From Brucella pituitosa (GTDB lineage: Bacteria; Pseudomonadota; Alphaproteobacteria; Rhizobiales; Rhizobiaceae), in assembly GCF_003049685.1 (NCBI RefSeq), contig NZ_PYSY02000001.1:1302001-1366000 (forward strand): DNA of 64,000 bases. The letters run 5' to 3'. A program made the translations under genes and the position numbers. Every line of letters begins with the position of its first letter. Within the stretch, counting starts at the first letter, position 1. Below the pieces are notes generated by a model that saw only the letters and a list, made by a program, of their open reading frames with translations, was not told the origin of the DNA and ran no database searches. Shown here piece after piece: positions 36,214 to 45,918 of the stretch.

Positions 36214-37082
36214 GCTGATTTCTGCGCCTTCTTGCCAATCATCGCATGACGAAGCTTGGACGAGAACCAGTCGATAACGGCGACCGCCACGAGGATCATG
36301 AGGATCAGGAAAGAAACGTCCTGAAGGTTCAGAACCTTGATCTGTTCCGCCAGATGCGCACCGATGCCGCCTGCGCCGACAATACCGATGATCGTCGCAG
36401 AACGGGTGTTTGACTCGAAGAAGTAAAGCACCTGACTGCCCATGAGCGGCAGAACCTGCGGCAGCACGCCAAAGCGATAGCCGTGCAGCCTACCGCCACC
36501 CGACGAGACCACCCCCTCGACCGGCTTCTTATCGGCGCCTTCAATGGCTTCCGAGAACAGTTTGCCGAATGCGCCGAAATCCGAGCAGGCAATTGCGAGA
36601 ATACCGGCGAATGGTCCGAGTCCCACCACCGATACCCAGATCAGCGCCCAGATCAGCGTATCGACGCCACGAATGGTATCGAGGAAACGACGGATGCCGA
36701 AATGCATGAAGACGTTGGGAATGATGTTCTTCGCCGCCAGAAAACCGAATGGAAAGGCAAGGATCGCCGCTAGCAATGTGCCAAGATAGGCGATTGCCAG
36801 CGTTTCCATCATCGACCAGAGATAGAGGCTGAAACGACCACCGGACGATGGCGGCATCATCATCAAGGCGAAATCACCGAGACGACCAAGGCCGTTAAGG
36901 ATACGCAGCAACGAGAAATCGAGCCAATAAAAAGCGAACCAGACCGAAGCAACCAATGCTACGGTTAAAATCGCCAGATTACGCCACGCGCGCGCGTTTC
37001 CAAACAATTCGGCATGTTCTGCCCGAAGTTCCTTTTCATGCGCATGCGCCTCACGGGAGAGACTTTGTGCAATATCGGTCAT
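36210..37082 (-). CDS. phnE2: phosphonate ABC transporter permease PhnE2
   Basis: The 290-residue permease has about six membrane segments and the BPD inner-membrane motif EAIEGADKKPVEGVVSSGGGRLHGYRFGVLPQVLP, the EAA loop that touches PhnC. It is the second of two permeases of equal length. The ATG at 37082 follows a GAGAG site and MTDIAQSLSREAHAHE; a frame to 37211 runs into phnE1 and is rejected. It ends the phnCDE1E2 operon. Confidence 0.9.
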   Translation of the reverse strand: MTDIAQSLSREAHAHEKELRAEHAELFGNARAWRNLAILTVALVASVWFAFYWLDFSLLRILNGLGRLGDFALMMMPPSSGGRFSLYLWSMMETLAIAYLGTLLAAILAFPFGFLAAKNIIPNVFMHFGIRRFLDTIRGVDTLIWALIWVSVVGLGPFAGILAIACSDFGAFGKLFSEAIEGADKKPVEGVVSSGGGRLHGYRFGVLPQVLPLMGSQVLYFFESNTRSATIIGIVGAGGIGAHLAEQIKVLNLQDVSFLILMILVAVAVIDWFSSKLRHAMIGKKAQKSA

Positions 37083-37099
37083 AATTCTCTCTTTTGTTT

Positions 37100-37148
37100 G
37101 AGCATGATCTTTTCCGAAAACCGGTTCCCACTTTTCGGGATCACGCTC
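37100..37148. repeat. 49-bp palindromic repeat between the two phnE genes
   Basis: GAGCATGATCTTTTCCGAAA and its near-inverted partner TTTTCGGGATCACGCTC flank ACCGGTTCCCAC. This palindrome type is common in Rhizobiales. Its 3' part overlaps the first codon positions after the phnE1 stop, so it lies in transcribed RNA. Confidence 0.65.
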
Positions 37149-37149
37149 C

Positions 37150-38022
37150 TCAACCAATACGGCCCAGAAGCGCGTGGCGAATACGCTGCGTAATGAGATC
37201 GATGGCAACAATGGTCACGATAATCAGAAGCAGGATGGCGCTGACATCGCTGTAGTAAAACTGGCGGATCGATGTGAGCAATTCCTGCCCGATACCACCT
37301 GCCCCGACAAAACCCATGACCGAAGCACCGCGCACGTTGATTTCAAAGCGTAGCAGGCCATAGGAAGCAAAATTTGCGGCCACCTGTGGAAGCACGGCAA
37401 AGCGGATGACCTGAAAACCGGAACCACCCGATGCACGAATGCCTTCCACCGGACGCATATCGATGTTCTCAACAACTTCGGAGAACAGCTTGCCCAGTGC
37501 ACCCGTTGTGTGAAGCATCAGCGCCAGCACACCGGCCATCGGTCCAAGACCGAAAGCGATGACAAACAAAAGCGCGAATACGATTTCGGGAACCGTACGC
37601 AGCAGCTCCAGTCCACGACGAACAACGAAACGCACCGTCGAATTGGGGGCCATATTGGATGACGCCGCAAATGACGCGGCAAAAGCGATGATGCCGCCGA
37701 TCAATGTTGCCAGATAGGCAATGAGCAGCGTCTCAAACAGCATCTTGAGCCAGCCGCCAAGGTTCCAGTACCAGGCAGCGAGATCGCCCCAGAAATTGGC
37801 AATCGTCAGATCCGGCAGAATGCGACCGAGATAGCTTGTAAAGCGAAAGAGATTTTCGACCAGAGTGCCCGGCCGAACATCGGCAACGACGGAGGCAGCA
37901 ATGGCGACGACGACGAGCGCAAGGAGGAGCGCGATACCGTAGAGACGCCGTTTGCCGACTTCTCTCCGATAATCGGCAAGCAGGCTTTTTGCTCCGTTGC
38001 CGTCGAGTGAGGATACCGTCAT
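37150..38022 (-). CDS. phnE1: phosphonate ABC transporter permease PhnE1
   Basis: The 290-residue inner-membrane permease has the EAA motif EVVENIDMRPVEGIRASGGSGFQVIRFAVLPQVA and about six membrane segments, with FGLGPMAGVLALMLHTTGALGKL before it. With PhnE2 it forms the channel for phosphonate import. The ATG at 38022 is used; a frame to 38070 runs into the intercistronic hairpin. Confidence 0.92.
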   Translation of the reverse strand: MTVSSLDGNGAKSLLADYRREVGKRRLYGIALLLALVVVAIAASVVADVRPGTLVENLFRFTSYLGRILPDLTIANFWGDLAAWYWNLGGWLKMLFETLLIAYLATLIGGIIAFAASFAASSNMAPNSTVRFVVRRGLELLRTVPEIVFALLFVIAFGLGPMAGVLALMLHTTGALGKLFSEVVENIDMRPVEGIRASGGSGFQVIRFAVLPQVAANFASYGLLRFEINVRGASVMGFVGAGGIGQELLTSIRQFYYSDVSAILLLIIVTIVAIDLITQRIRHALLGRIG

Positions 38023-38042
38023 GCGAGATTCCCTAACAAAAA

Positions 38043-38069
38043 TGCCCGAAGCTTTTGCGGCTTCGGGCA
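38043..38069 (-). terminator. intercistronic hairpin between phnD and phnE1
   Basis: A perfect 10-bp stem (TGCCCGAAGC / GCTTCGGGCA) with a 7-base loop and no good T-run on the coding strand beyond it. It probably protects the phnD message and lowers permease expression rather than ending all transcription. Confidence 0.6.
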
Positions 38070-38087
38070 CTTCAATTGTTCTACGGA

Positions 38088-39029
38088 TTAGGACTTGCGA
38101 GCCTTGTCGTTGAACTTGAGCATCTCGATGATTGGCTCATATTCCTTGGCTTCGGTCGCCACGAATTCCTGATCCTTGCCGTCGGAAAGGGCATCAAACC
38201 CAGCCTTGTCCTTCTTCGGCATGTCGAGGAAAGCCTGCTTGATGTCGGCCTTCAGCTGGTCTGGCAAAGTGCTGAGAACAGCGAACGGACCTTCAGGAAG
38301 GAAGTCCGACTTGAAGATGACGCGGAAATCATCCTTCGTCATTGCCTTGCCGTTTGCATCTTTCAAAACGCCACGGCTGACCATGCGGGTCAGGTTGGAA
38401 TCGTCTTCCGAATTCCACGAATTTGCTGCTGCATCTGCTGTGCCCTGTGCGAGAGCGAGAACTGCATTTTCATGGCTGCCAGCGAAGAAGTTTTTACCGA
38501 AGAACGTATCGACGCTATAGCCTTCGCGGTTGAGGAAGAAGCGCGGTGCATTGTTGCCCGAGGTTGAGTTTGGATCAACCAGAGCAATCGCTTTGCCCTT
38601 CAGGTCATCCATCGTCTTGTATGGGCTGTCATTGAGCACATAAACAACCGAATAGTAACCGTTGACGCCGGTGTTGTGGCGCTGATTGACAAGCGGCGTG
38701 GTTTCAACGCCGGTCATGACCGCGCGGGCATAAGAAGCCGGGCCATAGAATGCGATCTGGATGTTGCCAGCGCGCTGGCCTTCGATAACAGCGGCATAGT
38801 CATTAGCAACGCGCAGCGTGACCTTCGTGCCGAGTTCCTTGCCGAGATAGGCAGCCAGAGGCGCATAACGGTCGGAAGTGGTCGAAGCATTTTCCGCCGG
38901 GATCACACCCAGAACGATTTCCGGATAATCCTTGCTCCAGTCTGCAGCCTGCGCAGTGGAAGCCATCATTGGCATGGTCAGCGTAGCGGTGAGCGCAGCA
39001 GCCGCCAGAAAGTTTCTATGGTTAAGCAT
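38088..39029 (-). CDS. phnD: phosphonate-binding periplasmic protein PhnD
   Basis: The 313-residue protein binds phosphonates in the periplasm for import by PhnCE. A signal peptide ends near residue 28 (STAQA). The PhnD pattern is present: VLGVIPAENASTTSDRYAPLAAYLGKELG, FYGPASYARA with the ligand-contacting Tyr, and DPNSTSGNNAPRFFLN with the Ser-Thr-Ser that binds phosphonate oxygens. The order phnC-phnD-phnE1-phnE2 is standard. Confidence 0.94.
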   Translation of the reverse strand: MLNHRNFLAAAALTATLTMPMMASTAQAADWSKDYPEIVLGVIPAENASTTSDRYAPLAAYLGKELGTKVTLRVANDYAAVIEGQRAGNIQIAFYGPASYARAVMTGVETTPLVNQRHNTGVNGYYSVVYVLNDSPYKTMDDLKGKAIALVDPNSTSGNNAPRFFLNREGYSVDTFFGKNFFAGSHENAVLALAQGTADAAANSWNSEDDSNLTRMVSRGVLKDANGKAMTKDDFRVIFKSDFLPEGPFAVLSTLPDQLKADIKQAFLDMPKKDKAGFDALSDGKDQEFVATEAKEYEPIIEMLKFNDKARKS

Positions 39030-39086
39030 AGTTATCTCCTGTTAATCCCTGATTTTGGAGCGTAATTTTTCCGGAGCGTTGCGTGC

Positions 39087-39914
39087 TCAGGCGGAAAGCT
39101 GGCGCAGAACGGCTTCTGCCGACTGCGGAACTGGCGTTGGCATTGTTTCAGCCTGTCCATCGGCATCGATGACGTCATCGGCTTCCATGCCGTAAAGGTC
39201 GCGTGATGCCATATCTGTCAGCATCGACGGTGTGCCGCGGAATACGATCTTGCCTGCAGACATGCCGACGAGGCGGTCGCAATAGCTGCGTGCGATATCG
39301 AGCGAGTGCAGATTGCAGAGAACCGTGATGCCATATTCGCGATTGATGCGACGCAGAGCGTCCATGACGCTGCGGGTATTGCGCGGATCGAGCGATGCAA
39401 TCGGCTCGTCTGCGAGAATGATGCGCGGCTGCTGCACAAGAGCACGGGCAATCGCCACGCGCTGCTGCTGGCCGCCCGAAAGTTCATCGGCGCGATGCGC
39501 GGCGAGATGCGCAATATCGAACTGCTGCAGAGCGGAAAGCGCGATCAGGCGTTCTTCGTCGCTCCAGATACGCAGGAGCGACTTGGGCGTCGAAACATAG
39601 TTGAGACGCCCCATCAGAACATTGGTCAGAACATCAAGACGATCGACCAGATTGAAATGCTGGAAAATCATAGCGCATTGTGCGCGCCAATCGCGCAGTC
39701 CCGACCCCTTGAGCCCGGTTACGTCGCGACCATCCCAGTGAATTGTTCCCTCTGAAGGCTCAACAAGGCGGTTGATCATACGCAGAAGCGTCGACTTGCC
39801 AGCGCCCGAGCGCCCGATAATTCCAACAAACGAGCCCGGCTCGATTTCGAGATCAACACCCGAAACCGCCACCTTATCATTATAGCGGCGCGTTACGTTT
39901 TTTAGTTGAAGCAT
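39087..39914 (-). CDS. phnC: phosphonate ABC transporter ATP-binding protein PhnC
   Basis: The 275-residue ATPase powers phosphonate uptake. Walker A is GRSGAGKS, the Q-loop is [14 protein letters not shown] (PhnC-typical), the signature LSGGQQQR and Walker B IILADEP. The ATG at 39914 follows GGAG; an ATG at 39932 and a start at 39959 would begin at or in the PhoB box and are rejected. It is first in its operon. Confidence 0.94.
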   Translation of the reverse strand: MLQLKNVTRRYNDKVAVSGVDLEIEPGSFVGIIGRSGAGKSTLLRMINRLVEPSEGTIHWDGRDVTGLKGSGLRDWRAQCAMIFQHFNLVDRLDVLTNVLMGRLNYVSTPKSLLRIWSDEERLIALSALQQFDIAHLAAHRADELSGGQQQRVAIARALVQQPRIILADEPIASLDPRNTRSVMDALRRINREYGITVLCNLHSLDIARSYCDRLVGMSAGKIVFRGTPSMLTDMASRDLYGMEADDVIDADGQAETMPTPVPQSAEAVLRQLSA

Positions 39915-39952
39915 GAATTCATCTCCATTCATGCTCACTATTGATCCGTTCA

Positions 39953-39981
39953 ATGACACTGCAATGAACGGACCATGACGT
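39953..39981 (-). promoter_or_regulatory. triple PhoB box before phnC
   Basis: On the minus strand three 7-mers recur every 11 bases: ACGTCAT, CGTTCAT and GTGTCAT, each ending TCAT. This is the spacing and core of PhoB direct repeats (consensus CTGTCAT). It lies about 40 bp before the phnC start and shows that phnCDE has its own phosphate-controlled promoter. Confidence 0.6.
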
Positions 39982-40016
39982 TTGTGTAAACTTACATTTC
40001 GCTTTAAGTTCTTAAT

Positions 40017-40598
40017 TTAGGCGATTGTTTTAATACTAATTTCTTGCAAATGGCGTAGGAAAGCATCTGTGGAAGCAGCGACTTCACCCGAATTGTCTAT
40101 TATGACAACATCGTCAGCCCCGTCATCAAAGCTCACTTCACGCGCAAGCCGCGCGGTGATTTCTTCCCGGCTTTCACGACCACGCGATGCAAGTCGTTCT
40201 GCCAGAACTTCCGGCGTCGCTGAAATGACAACCACCGAACGTTCGGCATAAAGCCTGCGGATATCGCCAAGCACGCGCCGTGAGACATTGGCAATCACCA
40301 CAGTACCCTCAGTGATCTCGTCATCGAGCGATTTCGGCAATCCATAGTTCAGACCATGCGCCCGCCAGTGCAGGGCGAAAGCACCCTCGTCTGCGGCTTT
40401 CGTAAACGCGGTTTCATCCAGACTGTCATGATCTTCCGTGCCCGGCATTTGCGGGCGAGTGATGATCCGGCGTACAAAATGAAACCGCGTGTCGCCCGCA
40501 AGAGCTACACGCGCTGCATCCAAAATCGTGTCCTTGCCGGCCCCACTGGGACCGACAACGGCAACGAAACAACCCTTGAACTCATTTGCAGCCTGCAT
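40017..40598 (-). CDS. phnN: ribose 1,5-bisphosphokinase PhnN
   Basis: PhnN phosphorylates ribose 1,5-bisphosphate to PRPP, recycling the ribose of C-P lyase products. The 193-residue protein has Walker A GPSGAGKDT and the guanylate-kinase-like RRIITRPQMPGTEDHDS. The start ATG overlaps the phnM stop codon (TGATG). It is the last gene of the phnG operon. Confidence 0.92.
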   Translation of the reverse strand: MQAANEFKGCFVAVVGPSGAGKDTILDAARVALAGDTRFHFVRRIITRPQMPGTEDHDSLDETAFTKAADEGAFALHWRAHGLNYGLPKSLDDEITEGTVVIANVSRRVLGDIRRLYAERSVVVISATPEVLAERLASRGRESREEITARLAREVSFDDGADDVVIIDNSGEVAASTDAFLRHLQEISIKTIA

Positions 40599-41737
40599 CA
40601 CAAAACACGCTCACCTTCGCGCCAGACAGTGCGCACAACCGGAATTGCACCTTTCGGGCGCACCCGAACCAGATCGGCGCGCTTGCCGATGGCGATTTCG
40701 CCGCGATCATCCATAGCCATCGCGTCGGCAGGGTTCTTGGTCACAAGGCGGACAGCCTGTGGCAGCGCAATCGGACGCTCGCCCGAAGCAAGACCGAAAG
40801 CCGACTGAATAAGGCTGAACGGAATGTAATCCGAAGACAGGATGTCGAGACTGCCATTATCGACAAGATCGCGTGCAGCGATATTACCGGAATGCGAGCC
40901 ACCGCGCACGATATTGGGCGCGCCCATCAGGATCGAGAGGCCTGCTCCCTTCGAGGCATTGGCAGCTTCCATCGTCGTCGGAAACTCGGCAATCCGCACA
41001 CCATGATCAAGCGATTCATCGACGTGATTACTCGTCGCATCGTCATGACTCGCCAAAACGATACCGCGATGAGCCGACAAATCGGCTATCGCGCGACGAT
41101 GTTTGGCCGAATAGGCGTCCGAATCCGCCATACGTTTCTCACAATGCACCCGGAACTCCTCATCCGTGAGCTTCATCTTGCGCATGTAATAAGTGCGATA
41201 GGTCTCAAGATCAACGAATTGACGCTGTCCCGGTGCATGATCCATCAGCGAAGCGAGTTTTACACGGTCATCGCCCGCGAAAAGCTCGAATGTCTCAAGG
41301 CAATCAGCAGAGGACACTTCACAACGCAGATGCAAAAAATGGTCTGCACGCAGCCGGTTTTCGCGGACACCGCTTTCGATGGCATCCGCAAGCATCCGCA
41401 TATCCTTGCCGACGAAGTCGCGGTCATAGTCGGAACCGACGCGCATCGCATCAAAAACCGTCGTGATGCCCGATGCTGCAACCTGCGCATCATGCGCCTG
41501 AACCGCTGCATCGACATTCCAGCGCACTTTCGGACGCGGCGCATAATGGCTTTCGAGCTGGTCGGTGTGCAGTTCGATAAGGCCCGGAATGACATAATCA
41601 CCATCCATGTCATCGCCGCCATTGGCATAGCCTTGATCGATGGCTGCAATTTTGCCATCGCGGATCAGGATAGAACCGGAAACAATCTCATCCGCGAGCA
41701 CGATCTGTGCATTTTTCAGAACGATTTCATTGGCCAT
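40598..41737 (-). CDS. phnM: alpha-D-ribose 1-methylphosphonate 5-triphosphate diphosphatase PhnM
   Basis: PhnM removes pyrophosphate from the triphosphate made by PhnGHIL, giving the substrate of PhnJ. The 379-residue amidohydrolase has [23 protein letters not shown] with the metal-binding His and Asp, and [18 protein letters not shown] with further metal ligands. It overlaps the hexapeptide gene by 11 bp and phnN by 1 bp. Confidence 0.94.
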   Translation of the reverse strand: MANEIVLKNAQIVLADEIVSGSILIRDGKIAAIDQGYANGGDDMDGDYVIPGLIELHTDQLESHYAPRPKVRWNVDAAVQAHDAQVAASGITTVFDAMRVGSDYDRDFVGKDMRMLADAIESGVRENRLRADHFLHLRCEVSSADCLETFELFAGDDRVKLASLMDHAPGQRQFVDLETYRTYYMRKMKLTDEEFRVHCEKRMADSDAYSAKHRRAIADLSAHRGIVLASHDDATSNHVDESLDHGVRIAEFPTTMEAANASKGAGLSILMGAPNIVRGGSHSGNIAARDLVDNGSLDILSSDYIPFSLIQSAFGLASGERPIALPQAVRLVTKNPADAMAMDDRGEIAIGKRADLVRVRPKGAIPVVRTVWREGERVL

Positions 41738-42386
41738 TGGATAGCTCTTTCATGACCGCATTCGTATTTGCGGCCGTTTCATATTTCGAGAGGAAAGCTT
41801 CGATATCGAGCGCACGGAAATCATCGAGCGCTTCGTGCAGACGCTCATGGCTCCAGTCCCACCAGGACAGCCGGTCCAGACGACTGCCGGTCGCAGCGTC
41901 AAAACGTTCGCGAATGAGACGCGCAGGCACACCGCCAACAATCGTATAGGGTGCAACGTCCTTGCTCACGACCGCACCGGCACCGACAACCGCACCATTG
42001 CCAACGCTCACACCCGGCAAAATTGTGGAGCCATGGCCAAGCCATGTGTCGTGACCGATCTTCACCGCATTGCCACGACGCCACTCGAAAAACTCCGTCT
42101 CATCCTTTTCTTCCGGCCAGTAATCACCGGCGCGGTAGGTGAAATGATGCAGCGTCGGACGCCATGTCGGATGGTTGGTGGCGTTGATACGCACATGGCT
42201 GGCGATATTGGAAAACTTGCCAATCTCCGCGCACCATATTTCGCAATCGACGCCGAGATAGGAATAGTCATTGAGCACGGTTTCCGAAACACGGCTGCGC
42301 TCGCCGATCTCTGTATAGCGACCGAGTGTGCAACCACTGACGATAGCGGTTTCATGCACCAGTGGCTCCAGCGAGAGCTTGGTCAT
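41727..42386 (-). CDS. phosphonate-operon hexapeptide-repeat acetyltransferase
   Basis: The 219-residue protein has the left-handed beta-helix of hexapeptide acyltransferases (residues about 15-165, with [60 protein letters not shown]). It belongs to the transferase family found in phn operons (TIGR03308). Its substrate is unknown; acetylation of aminoalkylphosphonates is plausible, since phnO is not seen. It overlaps phnL by 4 bp. Confidence 0.9.
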   Translation of the reverse strand: MTKLSLEPLVHETAIVSGCTLGRYTEIGERSRVSETVLNDYSYLGVDCEIWCAEIGKFSNIASHVRINATNHPTWRPTLHHFTYRAGDYWPEEKDETEFFEWRRGNAVKIGHDTWLGHGSTILPGVSVGNGAVVGAGAVVSKDVAPYTIVGGVPARLIRERFDAATGSRLDRLSWWDWSHERLHEALDDFRALDIEAFLSKYETAANTNAVMKELSNGQ

Positions 42387-43102
42387 GCAGCGGCCCTCGG
42401 AGAGAAAGCCGTCACGTCAATAATCCGGTCGGCAACTTCCGTGCGCACATCTTCATCGTGAAAGATGCCTAGCATGGCGACGCCCTGCTCCTTCTTGGTC
42501 TTGATGAGATCAACCACGACAGCCCGGTTCTTCGCATCGAGCGAAGCGGTCGGCTCATCAAGCAGCAACACCGGATGATCCGTGATGAAACCGCGCGCGA
42601 TGTTTACACGCTGCTGTTCACCGCCGGAGAAGGTTGCAGGCGGCAAGGCCCACAGCCGTTCGGGCAGATTGAGCTGCGCCAGAAGTTCGCTCGCACGGTT
42701 GCGGGCAATATCGCGATCCACACCACGAGCCACTAGCGGCTCTGCAACGACATCGATTGCCGCAACGCGAGGCAGCGTGCGCAGGAACTGACTGACATAG
42801 CCAATCGTATCGCGACGCACTGCCAGCACTTCACGCGGATCGGCCGTTGCCAGATCCACCATACGGTCTTCGTGACGAATGAGGATCGAGCCTGCATTCA
42901 CCGCATAGTTTCCGTAGACCATCTTGAGAATGGAGCTTTTACCGGCACCCGAAGGTCCACCAAGCACAGCGCATTCGCCAGATTCAAGAGCGAAATCCAC
43001 ACCGCTTACGACCGGCAGCTGAATACCGCCCTGCAAGTGCATCGTGAATGTCTTCGCGAGGCCCGACACGGCCAGCGGAGAGGATGTTTTAACTTGTGTC
43101 AT
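42383..43102 (-). CDS. phnL: C-P lyase complex ATP-binding protein PhnL
   Basis: The 239-residue ABC-type protein is needed with PhnG, PhnH and PhnI to join phosphonate to the ribose of ATP. Walker A is GPSGAGKS, signature FSGGEQQR and Walker B VLLLDEP. No membrane part is present. GAGG precedes the ATG at 43102. A 67-bp gap separates it from phnK. Confidence 0.93.
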   Translation of the reverse strand: MTQVKTSSPLAVSGLAKTFTMHLQGGIQLPVVSGVDFALESGECAVLGGPSGAGKSSILKMVYGNYAVNAGSILIRHEDRMVDLATADPREVLAVRRDTIGYVSQFLRTLPRVAAIDVVAEPLVARGVDRDIARNRASELLAQLNLPERLWALPPATFSGGEQQRVNIARGFITDHPVLLLDEPTASLDAKNRAVVVDLIKTKKEQGVAMLGIFHDEDVRTEVADRIIDVTAFSPRAAA

Positions 43103-43169
43103 TTCTCACCTCGCGCATGAAGTTTCGCTAATTTACGAACAACACGCTGCAAACATCTGTTTTAATTTA

Positions 43170-43946
43170 CTAAACCTGCAAAATAGACGACACGAGAAGC
43201 TGCGTATAAGGCGCTTGCGGGTCATCCAGAACGCGGTCGGTCAGACCCTGCTCGACAATATGGCCGTCTTTCATGACCATGATGCGATGGGAGAGAAGAC
43301 GCGCTACTGCGAGATCGTGGGTAACGATGACAACCGAAAGGCCGAGATCGCTGACGAGGCCGCGCAGAAGGTCGAGAAGGCGCGCCTGCACGGACACGTC
43401 GAGACCGCCGGTCGGTTCGTCCATGAAGACAAGACGCGGTGCGGTCACCAGATTGCGGGCAATCTGCAAGCGCTGGCGCATACCGCCGGAGAAGGCGCGC
43501 GGCTGATCGTCGATACGGTCAGAAGCGATTTCAACACGTCCCAGCCATTCGGTGGCCGTGTTGCGAATATTGCCGTAATGGCGTTCTCCGACTGCCATCA
43601 GACGTTCGCCGACATTGGCGCCAGCCGAAACGGTCATACGCAATCCATCTGCCGGGTTCTGATGCACAAAACCCCAGTCGGTCCGCATCAGGAAACGGCG
43701 TTCCGCCTCGCCAATTTTGTAGAGATCGCGGAATTCACCATCACGCATCCGGTATTCGACCGTGCCGGAAGTCGGCTCCAGACGGGTTGCCAGACTATTC
43801 AGCAGCGTTGTCTTGCCGGAACCGGATTCGCCGACGATGGCCAGCACTTCGCCTGGCCACAGATTGAAGGAAATGTCTGCACAGCCACGGCGATTGCCGT
43901 AAAACTTCGACAGGCCGTTTACTCTCAGCAGAGGTTCGTTGTTCAT
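43170..43946 (-). CDS. phnK: C-P lyase complex ATP-binding protein PhnK
   Basis: The 258-residue ABC-type protein binds the PhnGHIJ core. Walker A is GESGSGKT, signature FSGGMRQR and Walker B RLVFMDEP. PhnK is clearly distinct from PhnL by the oligopeptide-transporter-like DWGFVHQNPADGLR. It overlaps phnJ by 4 bp (ATGA). Confidence 0.94.
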   Translation of the reverse strand: MNNEPLLRVNGLSKFYGNRRGCADISFNLWPGEVLAIVGESGSGKTTLLNSLATRLEPTSGTVEYRMRDGEFRDLYKIGEAERRFLMRTDWGFVHQNPADGLRMTVSAGANVGERLMAVGERHYGNIRNTATEWLGRVEIASDRIDDQPRAFSGGMRQRLQIARNLVTAPRLVFMDEPTGGLDVSVQARLLDLLRGLVSDLGLSVVIVTHDLAVARLLSHRIMVMKDGHIVEQGLTDRVLDDPQAPYTQLLVSSILQV

Positions 43947-44821
43947 TCTGCTGCCTCCTTATTCGCTGCCAGATGACCGAAATGGCCGTTAGCCTGACGA
44001 TCTTCACAATAATCGGTGTCGGAGCAGACAAACATCGAGCCGCCACGATCATCCAGCACGACTTCGTCGAGATAGACGCCGCGTGCGCCACACAATGCGC
44101 AAGGCTCCTTGAATTTCTGCACTTCGAACGGATGATCCTCGAAGTCGAGGCTCACAACATCTGTATATGGCGGGACGGCATAGATGCGCTTTTCACGACC
44201 GGCACCAAAGAGCTGCAAGGCTGGCGACATGTGCATCTTTGGATTGTCGAACTTCGGCGTCGGCGACGGCGCCATTACATAGCGTCCTTCGATCATCACC
44301 GGATAATCATATGTCTTGGCGATATGACCGTGACGCACAATGTCTTCATAAAGCTTAACATGCATGAGGCCATATTCGGCGAGCGCGTGCATCTTGCGAG
44401 TTTCGGTTTCGCGCGGCTCCAGAAAACGCAGCGGCTCAGGAATTGGCACCTGATAGACAATCACCTGCCCCTCAGTCAGCGGATATTCCGGGATACGGTG
44501 GCGGGTCTGTATGATGGTCGCCTCGCCCGTATGGGTGGTGACGGCGACATCAGCTGTCTTCTGGAAGAAAGCACGGATGGAAACGGCATTGGTCGTATCG
44601 TCGGCACCCTGATCTATGACCTTCAGCACATCATCTTGACCGAGAATTGCCGCCGTCACCTGCACACCGCCTGTGCCCCAGCCATAAGGCATCGGCATTT
44701 CACGGCTTGCAAACGGCACCTGATAACCGGGAATAGCGATGGCTTTCAGGATCGCACGACGGATCATCCGCTTTGTCTGCTCATCCAGATAGGCGAAATT
44801 GTAATTGGCTAAATCGCTCAT
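43943..44821 (-). CDS. phnJ: alpha-D-ribose 1-methylphosphonate 5-phosphate C-P lyase PhnJ
   Basis: PhnJ is the radical-SAM enzyme that breaks the carbon-phosphorus bond, releasing methane from methylphosphonate. The 292-residue protein keeps the unusual cluster motif: Cys in CALC, then after 21 residues the Cys of FVCSDTDYC, a C-x2-C-x21-C with a further Cys six residues on, as in E. coli. The N-terminal YNFAYLDEQTKRMIRRAILKA is typical. It overlaps phnI and phnK by 4 bp each. Confidence 0.96.
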   Translation of the reverse strand: MSDLANYNFAYLDEQTKRMIRRAILKAIAIPGYQVPFASREMPMPYGWGTGGVQVTAAILGQDDVLKVIDQGADDTTNAVSIRAFFQKTADVAVTTHTGEATIIQTRHRIPEYPLTEGQVIVYQVPIPEPLRFLEPRETETRKMHALAEYGLMHVKLYEDIVRHGHIAKTYDYPVMIEGRYVMAPSPTPKFDNPKMHMSPALQLFGAGREKRIYAVPPYTDVVSLDFEDHPFEVQKFKEPCALCGARGVYLDEVVLDDRGGSMFVCSDTDYCEDRQANGHFGHLAANKEAAE

Positions 44822-45915
44822 TCTGCTGCTTCCTTGCCCTGAATTTGCGTTTCCTCATATTCGGCACGCATCCGGCGGATGAGGTCGAGCTCCGCCTGAA
44901 AATCCACGTAATGCGGCAATTTCAGATGCTCGACAAAGCCAGTCGACTGCACATTGTCGGAATGGGAGATGACGAATTCTTCATCCTGCGCCGGTGCTGT
45001 CACATCAGCATCGAATTCACGAACGCGAAGCGCACGGTCGCAAAGCGACATCGACATGGCTTTGCGTTCGCTCTGCCCGAACACCAGACCATAACCACGG
45101 GTGAATTGTGGTGCCTGCTTGGACGAGCCTTTAAACTGGCTCACCATCTGGCATTCGGTCAGCTGCACGCGACCAAGCGATATGGAAAAGCCCAACTCCG
45201 GTACGTCGAACTCGACTTCCACCTCGCCAATGCGGATTTCACCGACAAAGGGATGCGTGTTGCCATAGCCGCGCTGCGTGGAATAACCGAGCGCCAGCAG
45301 GAAACCTTCATCACCGCGCGCCAAGGCCTGCAAGCGCAGATCGCGCGGCATCGGGAACGTCCACGGTTCGCGGGTAAGATCGCCCGGCTCATGCCCTTCC
45401 GGCATTGCACCATCTTCCTCGATCATGCCGTTGACGCCGAGAATATCGGTAACGCGTGGCGTCGCCTCAGCTTCCGTCGCACGCACTTCCGGTTCAGGGA
45501 CGCTCACGTCGCCTGCCAATTCCGGATCAAGCAGTCGATGTGTGTAGTCAAATGTCGGCCCCAAGAGCTGCCCACCGGGCAGATCCTTATAGGTGGCCGA
45601 AATGCGGCGTTCGATCAGCATGTTCGCGGTTTCAAGTGGCAGCGAATAGCCAAAACGCGGCAAGGTTGTGCGGTAGGCACGGACCAGAAAGATTGCCTCA
45701 ATCAGATCGCCACGCGACTGGCGCACGGCAAGTGCTGCGAGTTCTCGATCATAAAGAGAACCTTCGGCCATGACACGATCAACGGCGAGACCCAGCTGTT
45801 CAGCAATCTGGTCAAGACGCAACGCTGGAACCGAGCGGTCACCGCGACGGCGATCATCGAGCAGACGGTGGGCATTGCGGATGGCGGTTTCACCGCCCTT
45901 TACAGCAACATACAT
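44818..45915 (-). CDS. phnI: C-P lyase core subunit PhnI
   Basis: PhnI catalyses the nucleosidase step, displacing adenine from ATP with phosphonate together with PhnGHL. The 365-residue protein starts YVAVKGGETAIRNAHRLL and contains VRAYRTTLPRFGYSLP and LDPELAGDVSVPEPEVRATEA, conserved in PhnI. GGAGGGC precedes the ATG. Both PhnI and PhnJ end in KEAAE. Confidence 0.95.
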   Translation of the reverse strand: MYVAVKGGETAIRNAHRLLDDRRRGDRSVPALRLDQIAEQLGLAVDRVMAEGSLYDRELAALAVRQSRGDLIEAIFLVRAYRTTLPRFGYSLPLETANMLIERRISATYKDLPGGQLLGPTFDYTHRLLDPELAGDVSVPEPEVRATEAEATPRVTDILGVNGMIEEDGAMPEGHEPGDLTREPWTFPMPRDLRLQALARGDEGFLLALGYSTQRGYGNTHPFVGEIRIGEVEVEFDVPELGFSISLGRVQLTECQMVSQFKGSSKQAPQFTRGYGLVFGQSERKAMSMSLCDRALRVREFDADVTAPAQDEEFVISHSDNVQSTGFVEHLKLPHYVDFQAELDLIRRMRAEYEETQIQGKEAAE

Positions 45916-45918
45916 GGA

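Noticed and set aside
40586..41755. 389-codon plus-strand frame
   Set aside because: It is a shadow of phnM, which carries all expected amidohydrolase motifs.
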